Assembly (NCBI GenBank): GCA_002310015.1
Contig: DBYQ01000022.1
Span: forward strand, 1 to 37,189
Length of the DNA: 37,189 nucleotides
Direction: 5' to 3'
From: Bacteroidales bacterium UBA1182
Lineage (GTDB): Bacteria > Bacteroidota > Bacteroidia > Bacteroidales > Bacteroidaceae
The notes under the pieces were generated by a model. That model worked only from the letters and a program-made list of their open reading frames with translations. It was not told the DNA's origin and searched no databases. Shown here one piece after another: positions 15,368 through 22,922 of the stretch. A program made the position numbers and the translations under genes. The stretch's first letter is position 1. Every line of letters begins with the position of its first letter.

Positions 15368-16975
15368 TTACTGTTTCAGTACCTCGATGGCCTTGATTAC
15401 TGCAGGGTCTGTGGTGTTTATGAAACCTAAGTAGTCCTGCATATCCAGAGCATCATATATTATGTTGGCATAGAGTGCCTGACGCATCTGGTTTATGGCT
15501 GGTTTAGTCAGTGTCTCATCTCTCTTGATACCGTTCTTTTCAGCAAATTCATAGAACTTGTTCAGCACATTCTTCTTGTCAAGGTAGCTGACAACTTCCT
15601 GATATGTACTGAAACCTGAGAATATGCTTCTGTTGGTATCCACATACTTGAATGAGAACTTGTTGACAAGGCTCTTGCGTACTACGTTGGAGTAGTATCT
15701 GGAGTAGCCTGTGGTGTCTTGTGCTACAAAAATATCTGGCATGATTCCGCCTCCGCCATATACGGTGCGGCCTCCTTTGGTCTTGTATATCTCACTCTCA
15801 TCCTGCTTGATGCTGTCAGCACTGAAGAACTCACCGTGCTCGTAACGCTTGAGGAGGTCCATGGCATAGTCTTCATCGGATTCACCGTATGGTTTCTGGA
15901 TGCAACGGCCTGAAGGTGTGTAGTAGCGTGCTATGGTTATGCGCATGCTGGAGCCGTCAGAGAACTCAATGGCTTCCTGGACAAGACCTTTGCCGAATGA
16001 GCGGCGGCCTACGATGGTACCGCGGTCATTGTCCTGTATGGCTCCGGTGAAAATCTCGGCAGCTGATGCTGATGACTCATCTATCAGTACTACTATCGGA
16101 GTGGATGTGTAATGTCCGTGTCCGTTGGCATATGTCTTGGATATCGGACTGTGGGCACCCTGTGTATATACTATAAGGTCATTCTTGGGCAGGAACTCAT
16201 TGGCCATCTGTATGGCGGCACCAAGATAGCCTCCGGTGTTGCCGCGCAGGTCAATGATGAGCTTCCTCATGCCTTTGCTGCTGAGCTCGGCCAGGCCTAT
16301 CATCATCTCGGTAAGGGTGGTCTCGCCAAATTTGTTTATGATAATGTAACCTATACCGTCCTCCTTTGAAATCATGTAGGCTGCATCTACGCTCTTTACC
16401 GGAATGTCTCCGCGTTCAATGTTGAAATCCAGGATTCCGGGCTCTCCTGAACGCATTATACCCACCTTAACATTAGTGCCTTTGGGGCCTTTCAGGTTCT
16501 TGACTACTTCATTGCTGGATATCTTTTTTCCTGCAAATACAGAGTCGTTGATGAGGACTATGCGGTCACCTGCCAGGATTCCCACCTTTTCAGAAGGACC
16601 TCCGTGTATTACACTGTTTACGCGTACGGTGTCATCCTGCATGGAGAACTGTATGCCGATACCTGAAAAACTGCCGTGAAGCTCATCGTTGCTCTCTTGC
16701 GTCTCTTCAGCGGGATAATATGCGGAATGCGGGTCAAGTTCCTGCAGAATGACGGGAAGCGCACAGTCAATAATGGAATCCATGTTGACGTTTTCCACGT
16801 ATTTCTTGTCAAGTGCGTTGATGAGTGCCTGTATCTTTGATACCCCAAGGGTGCCTATCCTGTATTCGTGGCCCGGTTTCTGCTGCTTGATGAGTGTTAT
16901 TACCACTCTGCTTCCGATAAAGAAACCGATAATCAGTACAATCAGCGACCAGAGTATTTTTTTGAGTATATTCAT
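15368..16975 (-). CDS. C-terminal processing peptidase (S41 family)
   Basis: This 535-residue periplasmic serine protease has an N-terminal signal anchor (residues 7-25), a PDZ domain (about 85-170, GIGIQFSMQDDTVRVNSV then GDRIVLINDS) and an S41 catalytic domain. The nucleophile lies in IDESSASAAEIF and the lysine in RSFGKGLVQ; RGNTGGYLGAA is the usual substrate-channel block. It trims or degrades envelope proteins. The start overlaps the dCMP deaminase stop by four bases, making it the last gene of a crp / deaminase / protease operon. Confidence 0.92.
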   Translation of the reverse strand: MNILKKILWSLIVLIIGFFIGSRVVITLIKQQKPGHEYRIGTLGVSKIQALINALDKKYVENVNMDSIIDCALPVILQELDPHSAYYPAEETQESNDELHGSFSGIGIQFSMQDDTVRVNSVIHGGPSEKVGILAGDRIVLINDSVFAGKKISSNEVVKNLKGPKGTNVKVGIMRSGEPGILDFNIERGDIPVKSVDAAYMISKEDGIGYIIINKFGETTLTEMMIGLAELSSKGMRKLIIDLRGNTGGYLGAAIQMANEFLPKNDLIVYTQGAHSPISKTYANGHGHYTSTPIVVLIDESSASAAEIFTGAIQDNDRGTIVGRRSFGKGLVQEAIEFSDGSSMRITIARYYTPSGRCIQKPYGESDEDYAMDLLKRYEHGEFFSADSIKQDESEIYKTKGGRTVYGGGGIMPDIFVAQDTTGYSRYYSNVVRKSLVNKFSFKYVDTNRSIFSGFSTYQEVVSYLDKKNVLNKFYEFAEKNGIKRDETLTKPAINQMRQALYANIIYDALDMQDYLGFINTTDPAVIKAIEVLKQ

Positions 16976-17415
16976 TTTGAGCTGTCTTCAGAGTTAAGGT
17001 CAAGGTATTTAACTTCAATTCCTGCGCGTTTGAGCAGGTCAACACCATCGGTGAGCCGGTACTGCTCTGTGTAAATGACGCGCTTTATGCCGGATTGTAT
17101 GATAAGTTTGGCACATTCTATGCAGGGCGATGCCGTGACATACAGTGTGGCACCCTCGCTGCTGTTTGATGAACGTGCCAACTTGGTTATGGCATTGGCC
17201 TCGGCATGAAGTACATACGGCTTGGAAACATTGTTATCATCTTCACATATATTCTCAAATCCGGTGGGGGTACCGTTGTATCCGTCGGATATAATCATAT
17301 TATCTTTAACCACAAGAGCGCCTACCTTGCGTCGGACGCAGTAGGAGTTTTCAGCCCATATCAGAGCCATTCTTGCGTATCGGCAGTCAAGCGCCGCTTT
17401 CTTTGCTTCATTCAT
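16972..17415 (-). CDS. dCMP/cytidine deaminase-family zinc enzyme
   Basis: This 147-residue enzyme is most like deoxycytidylate deaminase (ComEB type), which turns dCMP to dUMP for thymidylate synthesis. Zinc ligands and the catalytic glutamate are in HAEANAI and TASPCIECAK. The upstream CRRKVGALVVK and GYNGTPTGFENICED blocks are typical of the dCMP branch. A TTG two codons upstream is possible, but the ATG at 17415 lies just after the stop of the crp-like gene and is preferred. Its stop overlaps the start of the protease gene. Confidence 0.9.
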   Translation of the reverse strand: MNEAKKAALDCRYARMALIWAENSYCVRRKVGALVVKDNMIISDGYNGTPTGFENICEDDNNVSKPYVLHAEANAITKLARSSNSSEGATLYVTASPCIECAKLIIQSGIKRVIYTEQYRLTDGVDLLKRAGIEVKYLDLNSEDSSK

Positions 17416-17417
17416 AG

Positions 17418-18083
17418 TCAAACCAGGTTTTCAAGTGCGGGTATGACAATCTCCTTTCGGCGCAGGGAGATGAGTCCGTCGGCCTCAAGGGCGTTCAATT
17501 CACGTGAAACATTCAGTCTTGTGGCATCCATCAGGGTAGCCAGGTCATTCATTTTGATTATGAGCTGTTTCTGTCCGGTCTGGATATCTGACAGGCCTTT
17601 GGTGAAACGTATTATGCGTTCCCTCAGGTTCATGCCGTCAATGCTCCAGATATGGCTGTCCAGCTGCTGCACACGTCCGCTCAGTATGTTAAGCAGGTTC
17701 ATGCGGCAAATATTATACTTGCCCAGTTCCGTATAGATGTACTGTTTGTCAACCATAAGGAAACCGCATGTGGTGGCAGCTGTGTAGGTGCGTTGGTACT
17801 GGCCGGCTCTTCCGAACATGGAGTAGGGCTCAATGAGGTAGGGGGCCTCTATGGTCTCCTTAAAGGTAAAGCGGCCGTTCATGCCGTCTCTTGAACTCTC
17901 TACCGTGCCGTTAATGAGAAAGGCCAGGCTTTTGCATCTGTCGCCTGTGCTGATTATGGTGCTCCCGGATTCATATCGGATGAAATCCAGACGTATTTTC
18001 TGCAGCAGACTGTTGAAGTCAGCCTGGTTCATGCCCTGAAAAAGAGGCAAACTGAGCAGCGTGTCATACATTGGGAGTTCCAT
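17418..18083 (-). CDS. Crp/Fnr-family transcriptional regulator
   Basis: This 221-residue protein has an N-terminal cyclic-nucleotide-binding-like beta roll (about residues 15-120, including FIRYESGSTIISTGD) and a C-terminal Crp-type winged helix-turn-helix (about 150-220, LATLMDATRLNVSRELNALE). No Fnr-type cysteine cluster is seen, and the canonical cAMP arginine is not evident, so the ligand is unknown. The frame reaches 18101 with a TTG, but the ATG at 18083 is preferred. A TAACTTTG box (18099-18106) precedes it. It is divergent from nfeD and heads the deaminase/protease operon. Confidence 0.88.
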   Translation of the reverse strand: MELPMYDTLLSLPLFQGMNQADFNSLLQKIRLDFIRYESGSTIISTGDRCKSLAFLINGTVESSRDGMNGRFTFKETIEAPYLIEPYSMFGRAGQYQRTYTAATTCGFLMVDKQYIYTELGKYNICRMNLLNILSGRVQQLDSHIWSIDGMNLRERIIRFTKGLSDIQTGQKQLIIKMNDLATLMDATRLNVSRELNALEADGLISLRRKEIVIPALENLV

Positions 18084-18098
18084 AAATTCAAATTCACG

Positions 18099-18106
18099 CA
18101 AAGTTA
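18099..18106 (-). promoter_or_regulatory. -7 promoter box for the crp-like operon
   Basis: TAACTTTG on the minus strand is an exact TAnnTTTG match 15 bases before the ATG at 18083. Confidence 0.55.
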
Positions 18107-18125
18107 ATGTTTTTTTTTATGTAGG

Positions 18126-18158
18126 TTTGGAAATATTCCATAGGAATCACTATTTTTG
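18126..18158 (+). promoter_or_regulatory. Promoter for the nfeD/flotillin pair
   Basis: TTTG (18126-18129), 21 bases, then TATTTTTG (18151-18158, exact) is the best complete Bacteroidales promoter in the window. The ATG follows at 18209. Confidence 0.8.
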
Positions 18159-18208
18159 TAGAAACGGGTTTATCCCAAACTAATAATTAACCAATAATTG
18201 TTTTAGCT

Positions 18209-18784
18209 ATGATGGATTTATTCAATTCTCTTGAACCACTGCAGAAGTTTTTCTGGGTCATTGCACTTTGTGCATCGCTTGTTTTCCTGATTCAGACTAT
18301 CATGACTTTTGTGGGGTTGGGTACTGATGCCGATGTTGACGCCGGACCAATGGACGGTTCCATTGATTCCATGGAAGACGGCTCCCTGAGTGGAGTGTTC
18401 TCATTCCGCAATCTCATCAATTTCCTGCTGGGCTACGGTTGGGCTGGCGCTTTGCTGTTTAGCTCAATTGAAAAAAAGTGGTTGCTGCAAGTAGTGGCCA
18501 TTGCCGTGGGATTGGTGTTTGTGCTTGCATTCGTGTTCATGTTCCGTCAGGTCATGAAACTTTCACATGACGGCAGTTTCAAGCTGCAGGAGGCTGTAGG
18601 GCTTAAGGCCGATGTATATCTGCGTATTCCCGCCGGCCGTTCAGGACGCGGCAAGGTGCAGGTGAGCGTGAAGGGTTCTGTACATGAGGTGGATGCTGTT
18701 ACAGACAGCGATGCGGAGATTGCCACTGGCGGCCATGTTGAGATACTGGCGGTGCTGGGGGATGACCTTTTGCTGGTGAAATAA
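18209..18784 (+). CDS. NfeD-like (YqiJ-type) membrane protein with OB-fold tail
   Basis: This 191-residue protein has membrane segments at about 14-36, 68-88 and 91-115 and a C-terminal OB-fold-like beta domain (about 125-191: EAVGLKADVYLRIPAGRSGRGKVQV, quoted only to locate it, ending GDDLLLVK). NfeD/YqiJ proteins pair with flotillins at membrane microdomains, and a flotillin gene follows 129 bases on. The start could be either of two adjacent ATGs. Confidence 0.85.
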   Translation: MMDLFNSLEPLQKFFWVIALCASLVFLIQTIMTFVGLGTDADVDAGPMDGSIDSMEDGSLSGVFSFRNLINFLLGYGWAGALLFSSIEKKWLLQVVAIAVGLVFVLAFVFMFRQVMKLSHDGSFKLQEAVGLKADVYLRIPAGRSGRGKVQVSVKGSVHEVDAVTDSDAEIATGGHVEILAVLGDDLLLVK

Positions 18785-18790
18785 ATTAAA

Positions 18791-18850
18791 TTGAGAATTG
18801 AGAATTGAGAATTGAAAATTGAAAATTGAGAATTGCCATCCGGTGCGTTT
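18791..18850. repeat. Heptamer repeat element, copy 3
   Basis: Six direct heptamers (TTGAGAA three times, TTGAAAA twice, TTGAGAA once; 18791-18832) start six bases after the nfeD stop. A GGTGCGTTT segment (18842-18850) follows and is the inverse of AAACGCACC inside copy 4. Confidence 0.75.
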
Positions 18851-18913
18851 CGCTTTTTTAATTCTATAGTCTCAATAGATAGATAATCAATAACTTAATA
18901 CTCTAAATAAAAA

Positions 18914-20311
18914 ATGAACGAAAACAACATTTCAATTCTGGTAGTGATAGGAGTAGTCCTCCTTTTCATTCTGTTTGCAACAATTATCCGCAGGTACAGA
19001 CGTTGCCCTTCGGACAAGATTCTGGTAGTTTACGGTAAGACCGGTGGCGGCTCAGCCAAGTGTATACACGGTGGCGGTAAGTTTGTATGGCCTGTTATTC
19101 AGGACTATGCTTATCTGAGCCTGACACCTATTTCTATAGATGCCAATCTGACCAATGCCCTGAGCCGTCAGAACATCCGCGTGGATGTGCCCTGCCGATT
19201 CACGGTAGGTATTTCAACAGAGCCTGACAGCATGAACAACGCTGCCGAGCGTCTGCTGGGCCTCACAGCCGAGGAGATTCAGGAACTGGCACGTGATATC
19301 CTGTTCGGTCAGCTGCGTCTGGTCATTGCAACCATGTCAATTGAGGAGATCAACAGTGACCGTGACACCTTCCTGGAGAAGATTGCCAAGAACGTTGAGG
19401 TTGAACTCAAGAAGATAGGTCTGCGTCTTATCAACGTAAACGTAACCGATATCAAGGATGAGTCAGGTTATATCCAGGCTCTGGGTAAGGAGGCTGCCGC
19501 CAAGGCCATCAACGAGGCTAAGGTCAGCGTGGCTGAGCAGGACAGAAACGGTGAGATCGGTAAGGCTGAGGCTGTTAAGGAGACACGTATCCGTACATCA
19601 CAGGCTAACGCCGTAGCCGTACAGGGTGAAAACAACGCCAAGGTTGAGATTGCAAACTCAGATGCATTCCGCCGTGAGAAAGAGGCTGAGGCTAACCGTC
19701 TGGCTGTAACTGCTGAGAAGGTTCAGCAGGCTAAGGCACTGCAGGATGCCTACATCGCAGAGCGTGACGCAGAAAATGCCCGTGCCGAGCGTGAGCGTTC
19801 AACCCAGCAGGCCAACATCCTGGTTGCCCAGCAGGTTGAGAAGGATCGTATAATCATAGCCGCTGAGGCTGAGGCTGAGAAACTGCGTGTAAGTGCCAAG
19901 GGTGAGGCTGATGCCATATTCGCCCGCATGGAAGCTGAGGCTAAGGGTTACTTTGAGATCCTGACCAAGCAGGCTGCCGGTTATGACAAGATGGTACAGG
20001 CTGCAGGCGGTGATGCCGCTAAGGCATTTATGCTGCTCATGTCAGAGAAGATGCCGGAACTTGTAAAGACTCAGGTAGAGGCTATCAAGGGTATCAAGTT
20101 CGACAACGTGACCGTTTGGGATTCAGGCAACAGCGCCGACGGAAAGGGCTCTACCGCCAACTTCCTGAGCGGACTGCTCAAGTCTGTTCCTCCTATGTCT
20201 GACCTCTTCAACATGGCTGGTCTGAACTTGCCCGAGTATCTTGCCAAGAAGAAGGAAGATGCTCCCGTAGCCCAGGCCGAGGAGATTAAGGAAGACAAGA
20301 AGAAAAAATAA
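18914..20311 (+). CDS. Flotillin-family SPFH membrane protein
   Basis: This 465-residue protein has one N-terminal membrane helix (about 7-26), an SPFH/band-7 domain (about 30-190), a long alanine/glutamate-rich coiled coil (about 195-345) and a C-terminal flotillin region (about 350-430) that supports oligomers. The tail is lysine-rich. It should form large scaffolds at the inner membrane with the NfeD-like partner upstream. A heptamer repeat lies in the spacer and another follows the stop. Confidence 0.92.
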   Translation: MNENNISILVVIGVVLLFILFATIIRRYRRCPSDKILVVYGKTGGGSAKCIHGGGKFVWPVIQDYAYLSLTPISIDANLTNALSRQNIRVDVPCRFTVGISTEPDSMNNAAERLLGLTAEEIQELARDILFGQLRLVIATMSIEEINSDRDTFLEKIAKNVEVELKKIGLRLINVNVTDIKDESGYIQALGKEAAAKAINEAKVSVAEQDRNGEIGKAEAVKETRIRTSQANAVAVQGENNAKVEIANSDAFRREKEAEANRLAVTAEKVQQAKALQDAYIAERDAENARAERERSTQQANILVAQQVEKDRIIIAAEAEAEKLRVSAKGEADAIFARMEAEAKGYFEILTKQAAGYDKMVQAAGGDAAKAFMLLMSEKMPELVKTQVEAIKGIKFDNVTVWDSGNSADGKGSTANFLSGLLKSVPPMSDLFNMAGLNLPEYLAKKKEDAPVAQAEEIKEDKKKK

Positions 20312-20330
20312 AGAAGTTAAATAGAGGTAA

Positions 20331-20438
20331 TTGAGAATTGAGAGTTGAGAATTGAGAATTAAATGAAACGCACCTGCGTAAATGATCACGCAGGTTCTGC
20401 GTATCAATTCTCAATTCTAAACTCTCAATTCTCAATTG
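20331..20438. repeat. Heptamer repeat element, copy 4 (best-preserved inverted form)
   Basis: The left arm (20331-20360) is four TTGAGAR heptamers. The right arm (about 20404-20438) is the inverted set with one changed unit. The core holds CCTGCGT (20373-20379) facing ACGCAGG (20388-20394), and ACGCAG-GTT-CTGCGT (20388-20402), the inverse of the core of copy 2. The whole unit can fold as one long hairpin. Confidence 0.8.
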
Positions 20439-20483
20439 TCATTTTACCTATTTGTGAGTATATTTCGTTATTGTGGAAAGCTT

Positions 20484-20491
20484 TAATTTTG
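20484..20491 (+). promoter_or_regulatory. -7 promoter box for the hemerythrin/LuxR gene
   Basis: TAATTTTG is an exact TAnnTTTG match 28 bases before the ATG at 20520. Confidence 0.55.
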
Positions 20492-20519
20492 CACTCAGTT
20501 AGACTTATTTGCATTGAAA

Positions 20520-21470
20520 ATGGGCGTAAAAGCATCTGAGTATGTCCGTCAGGACAAGATGAGGGAACTGATTGATGATAACAATCTGCTGCTTCTGGTT
20601 ATCAGCCGGTTCGGAATACAGTTCGGATTCGGTGACAGTACCATAGAGGAGGTATGCCGCGAGAACGGTGTTGACTGCTCCACATTCCTGGCTGTGGCAA
20701 ACCTTATTGCCGGCAAGAACTACACGGGCTATAATGTTTCACTCCCTGCCATCATTGATTATCTTAAGCGGGCCCATACATATTTCAGTGATTTTATTCT
20801 CCCTACCATCCGGCGCAAACTGATTGAGGCCATCAACTGCAATGACGTGAATGACGTGGCGTTCCTGATACTCAAATTCTATGATGACTATACCGTTGAG
20901 GTGGAGAACCACATGAAATATGAGAACGATACCATATTCGTATATGTGGAGAAGTTATTGCATGGCCAACCTACAGGAAAGTTCAACATCTCCAAGTACT
21001 CAGTAAGTCATGATAATGGTTCTGAGAAGCTTAAGGAACTTAAGGATATCGTGATACGTCACTATCGTCAGCCCAATAACGACCTTCTCAACTCTGCTCT
21101 TTATGACATCATAAACTGTGAGAATGACCTTATTTCACACAGCGAGATAGAGGAACGTCTCTTTGTTCCTGCCGTAATGAAACTTGAAAAGGCCGCCGTT
21201 GTAAGTAGTGAGCAGTTGCAGACAGGCGCACCCGAGTACGGAAGCAGCAGCCTGGCGTTGATAAGTGACCGTGAGAAAGACATAATAAGATGTGTAGCCA
21301 AGGGTATGTCCAACAAGGAGATTGCCGATAAACTGTTCCTTTCAATACACACCGTTACCACTCATCGCCGCAACATTTCCGCCAAGCTACAGATCCATTC
21401 ACCTGCTGGCCTTACCATCTATGCCATAATCAACAATCTGATTGATATAGCTGAGGTCAATCTGCAGTAA
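20520..21470 (+). CDS. Hemerythrin-like di-iron domain fused to LuxR-type DNA-binding domain
   Basis: This 316-residue protein has an N-terminal segment reminiscent of RIC/ScdA proteins (about 7-70). A four-helix hemerythrin-like region (about 80-225) keeps likely metal ligands: H86, H131 with E135, H164, and H207 with E211. The C-terminal LuxR/GerE helix-turn-helix (about 248-310) reads SDREKDIIRCVAKGMSNKEI then SIHTVTTHRRNISAKL. The layout suggests a one-protein sensor in which a di-iron centre reporting oxygen, nitric oxide or iron state controls transcription. That function is inferred, although similar fusions occur in Bacteroidales. The ATG at 20520 is preferred over a TTG two codons upstream. 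Confidence 0.8.
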   Translation: MGVKASEYVRQDKMRELIDDNNLLLLVISRFGIQFGFGDSTIEEVCRENGVDCSTFLAVANLIAGKNYTGYNVSLPAIIDYLKRAHTYFSDFILPTIRRKLIEAINCNDVNDVAFLILKFYDDYTVEVENHMKYENDTIFVYVEKLLHGQPTGKFNISKYSVSHDNGSEKLKELKDIVIRHYRQPNNDLLNSALYDIINCENDLISHSEIEERLFVPAVMKLEKAAVVSSEQLQTGAPEYGSSSLALISDREKDIIRCVAKGMSNKEIADKLFLSIHTVTTHRRNISAKLQIHSPAGLTIYAIINNLIDIAEVNLQ

Positions 21471-21478
21471 TTATTAGA

Positions 21479-22918
21479 CTATACCGATAGACGTTCCAGC
21501 AATTCCAGCAGGACTGTCCAGATATCATTGACGGTTGATAGCTCTACCCGTTCACTTGTGGAGTGGGGCTCCATTATGCGTGGGCCTATGCTGGCTATCT
21601 GAATGCCCGGATAGTGCTGCACAAAGAATCCTGCTTCAAGCACAAAGTGCATGGCCACCATTCGCGGACGCCAGCCAAGCACATCCCGGAAAGTGTCGCT
21701 CACCATTTTCAGGAAGGCTGACTGCTGGTCTTCCTGCCAGGCGGGAGCCCGCATCACAACTTCCGTTTGTGCGCCGGCATCGGTAAAAATACCGGCTATC
21801 TCATTGGCCAGTGCATCCATCTCTTTATCTATGAAACTGCGCGTATGTGTGGAAATGAAGATATGGTCCTGTTCAGTGGCTATGCGTCCCACATTGTTTG
21901 ATGTCTCCACTGTGTCCTTCATAACATCACTCATTTTTACTACGCCTTGCGGAATCTGTTCCAGACAATTCATCAGCGCCTCAAAAGCATCGGTGGGGAT
22001 AATGGTATCAAGTCTTTCACATTTCTCAATGGTGGATGTCATGCCGGGGTCTTGCGGATATTCTTCATGCAGCCATTCATTTATCATGTCCTGCTGCAGC
22101 TTTACGAACTCGCTGGCCTCACCTGATGGTACGCATACAACTATCTCGGCCCTTGAGGCGATAGAGGCATTGGCCTCACCTACGTTGATGGCTGCTACAT
22201 CAAAGTCATACTCGTTGTAAATGGCTGCCAGTATGGCCCACATGGCAATGACGGCACTGCATCGGCCTTTGTTTATGTCAACGCCTGAATGACCGCCCAG
22301 TCCTCCCTCAAAGCGGATCCTGTACCAGCGCCGCTTGCCGCCGGGGGCAGGCAGACGTTTCATGGGGATGCGGTGAAACTGCAGGCAGGCTCCTGCTGCG
22401 CCGGTAGTGATGGTGTCATAGTCCTCTGAGTCAAGGTTAATGACCTTACGGCCTTTCAGAAAGTCCCGGCTTAACTGCGATGCGCCAGACATGCCGTCCT
22501 CCTCATTGGTAGTAGTGATTACCTCTAATGCCGGATGTATGATGCTGTCATCTTCAAGCACGGCAAGGGCTATGGAGAGTCCGATGCCGTTATCCGCTCC
22601 CAATGAAGTGCCCCGGGCTTTCATCCATCCGTTCTCCACATAAGCCTCAACAGGGGTGGTCAAAGGATCGTTCATCCCTACGCATACCATATCCATGTGG
22701 TTGAGCAGAACAATCGGTTCGGCCCCCTCATGACCGGGAGAGGCCGGCTTGCGTATCACCACGCAGTTCTCTTTGTCTCTCTCATACTCCAGATGCAGCC
22801 GCTCTGCAAACCTGCAAAGATAGTCGGCCACCAGCTGCTCATGATGTGACGGACGCGGTATCCGGTTCAGCTCCCGGAAGATGCTGAAAACTCTCTCCGA
22901 TGAAGGATGTATAGCCAT
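21479..22918 (-). CDS. pepD: Aminoacyl-histidine dipeptidase (PepD, M20 family)
   Basis: This 479-residue cytoplasmic metallopeptidase cleaves dipeptides such as Xaa-His. M20 metal and catalytic blocks are present: LLNHMDMVCVG, GTSLGADNGIGLSIA, TTNEEDGMSGA and a C-terminal IGPRIMEPHSTSERV block. The length is typical of PepD. It starts four bases after the ccsBA stop, at the end of the porin/imelysin/di-heme/CcsBA operon; whether it helps that system or is only co-transcribed is unclear. It converges on the hemerythrin/LuxR gene with eight bases between. Confidence 0.93.
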   Translation of the reverse strand: MAIHPSSERVFSIFRELNRIPRPSHHEQLVADYLCRFAERLHLEYERDKENCVVIRKPASPGHEGAEPIVLLNHMDMVCVGMNDPLTTPVEAYVENGWMKARGTSLGADNGIGLSIALAVLEDDSIIHPALEVITTTNEEDGMSGASQLSRDFLKGRKVINLDSEDYDTITTGAAGACLQFHRIPMKRLPAPGGKRRWYRIRFEGGLGGHSGVDINKGRCSAVIAMWAILAAIYNEYDFDVAAINVGEANASIASRAEIVVCVPSGEASEFVKLQQDMINEWLHEEYPQDPGMTSTIEKCERLDTIIPTDAFEALMNCLEQIPQGVVKMSDVMKDTVETSNNVGRIATEQDHIFISTHTRSFIDKEMDALANEIAGIFTDAGAQTEVVMRAPAWQEDQQSAFLKMVSDTFRDVLGWRPRMVAMHFVLEAGFFVQHYPGIQIASIGPRIMEPHSTSERVELSTVNDIWTVLLELLERLSV

Positions 22919-22922
22919 ATCT

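Noticed and set aside
18791..18832. Heptamer array as a possible CRISPR
   Set aside because: The units are seven bases with no spacers, and no cas genes are present.
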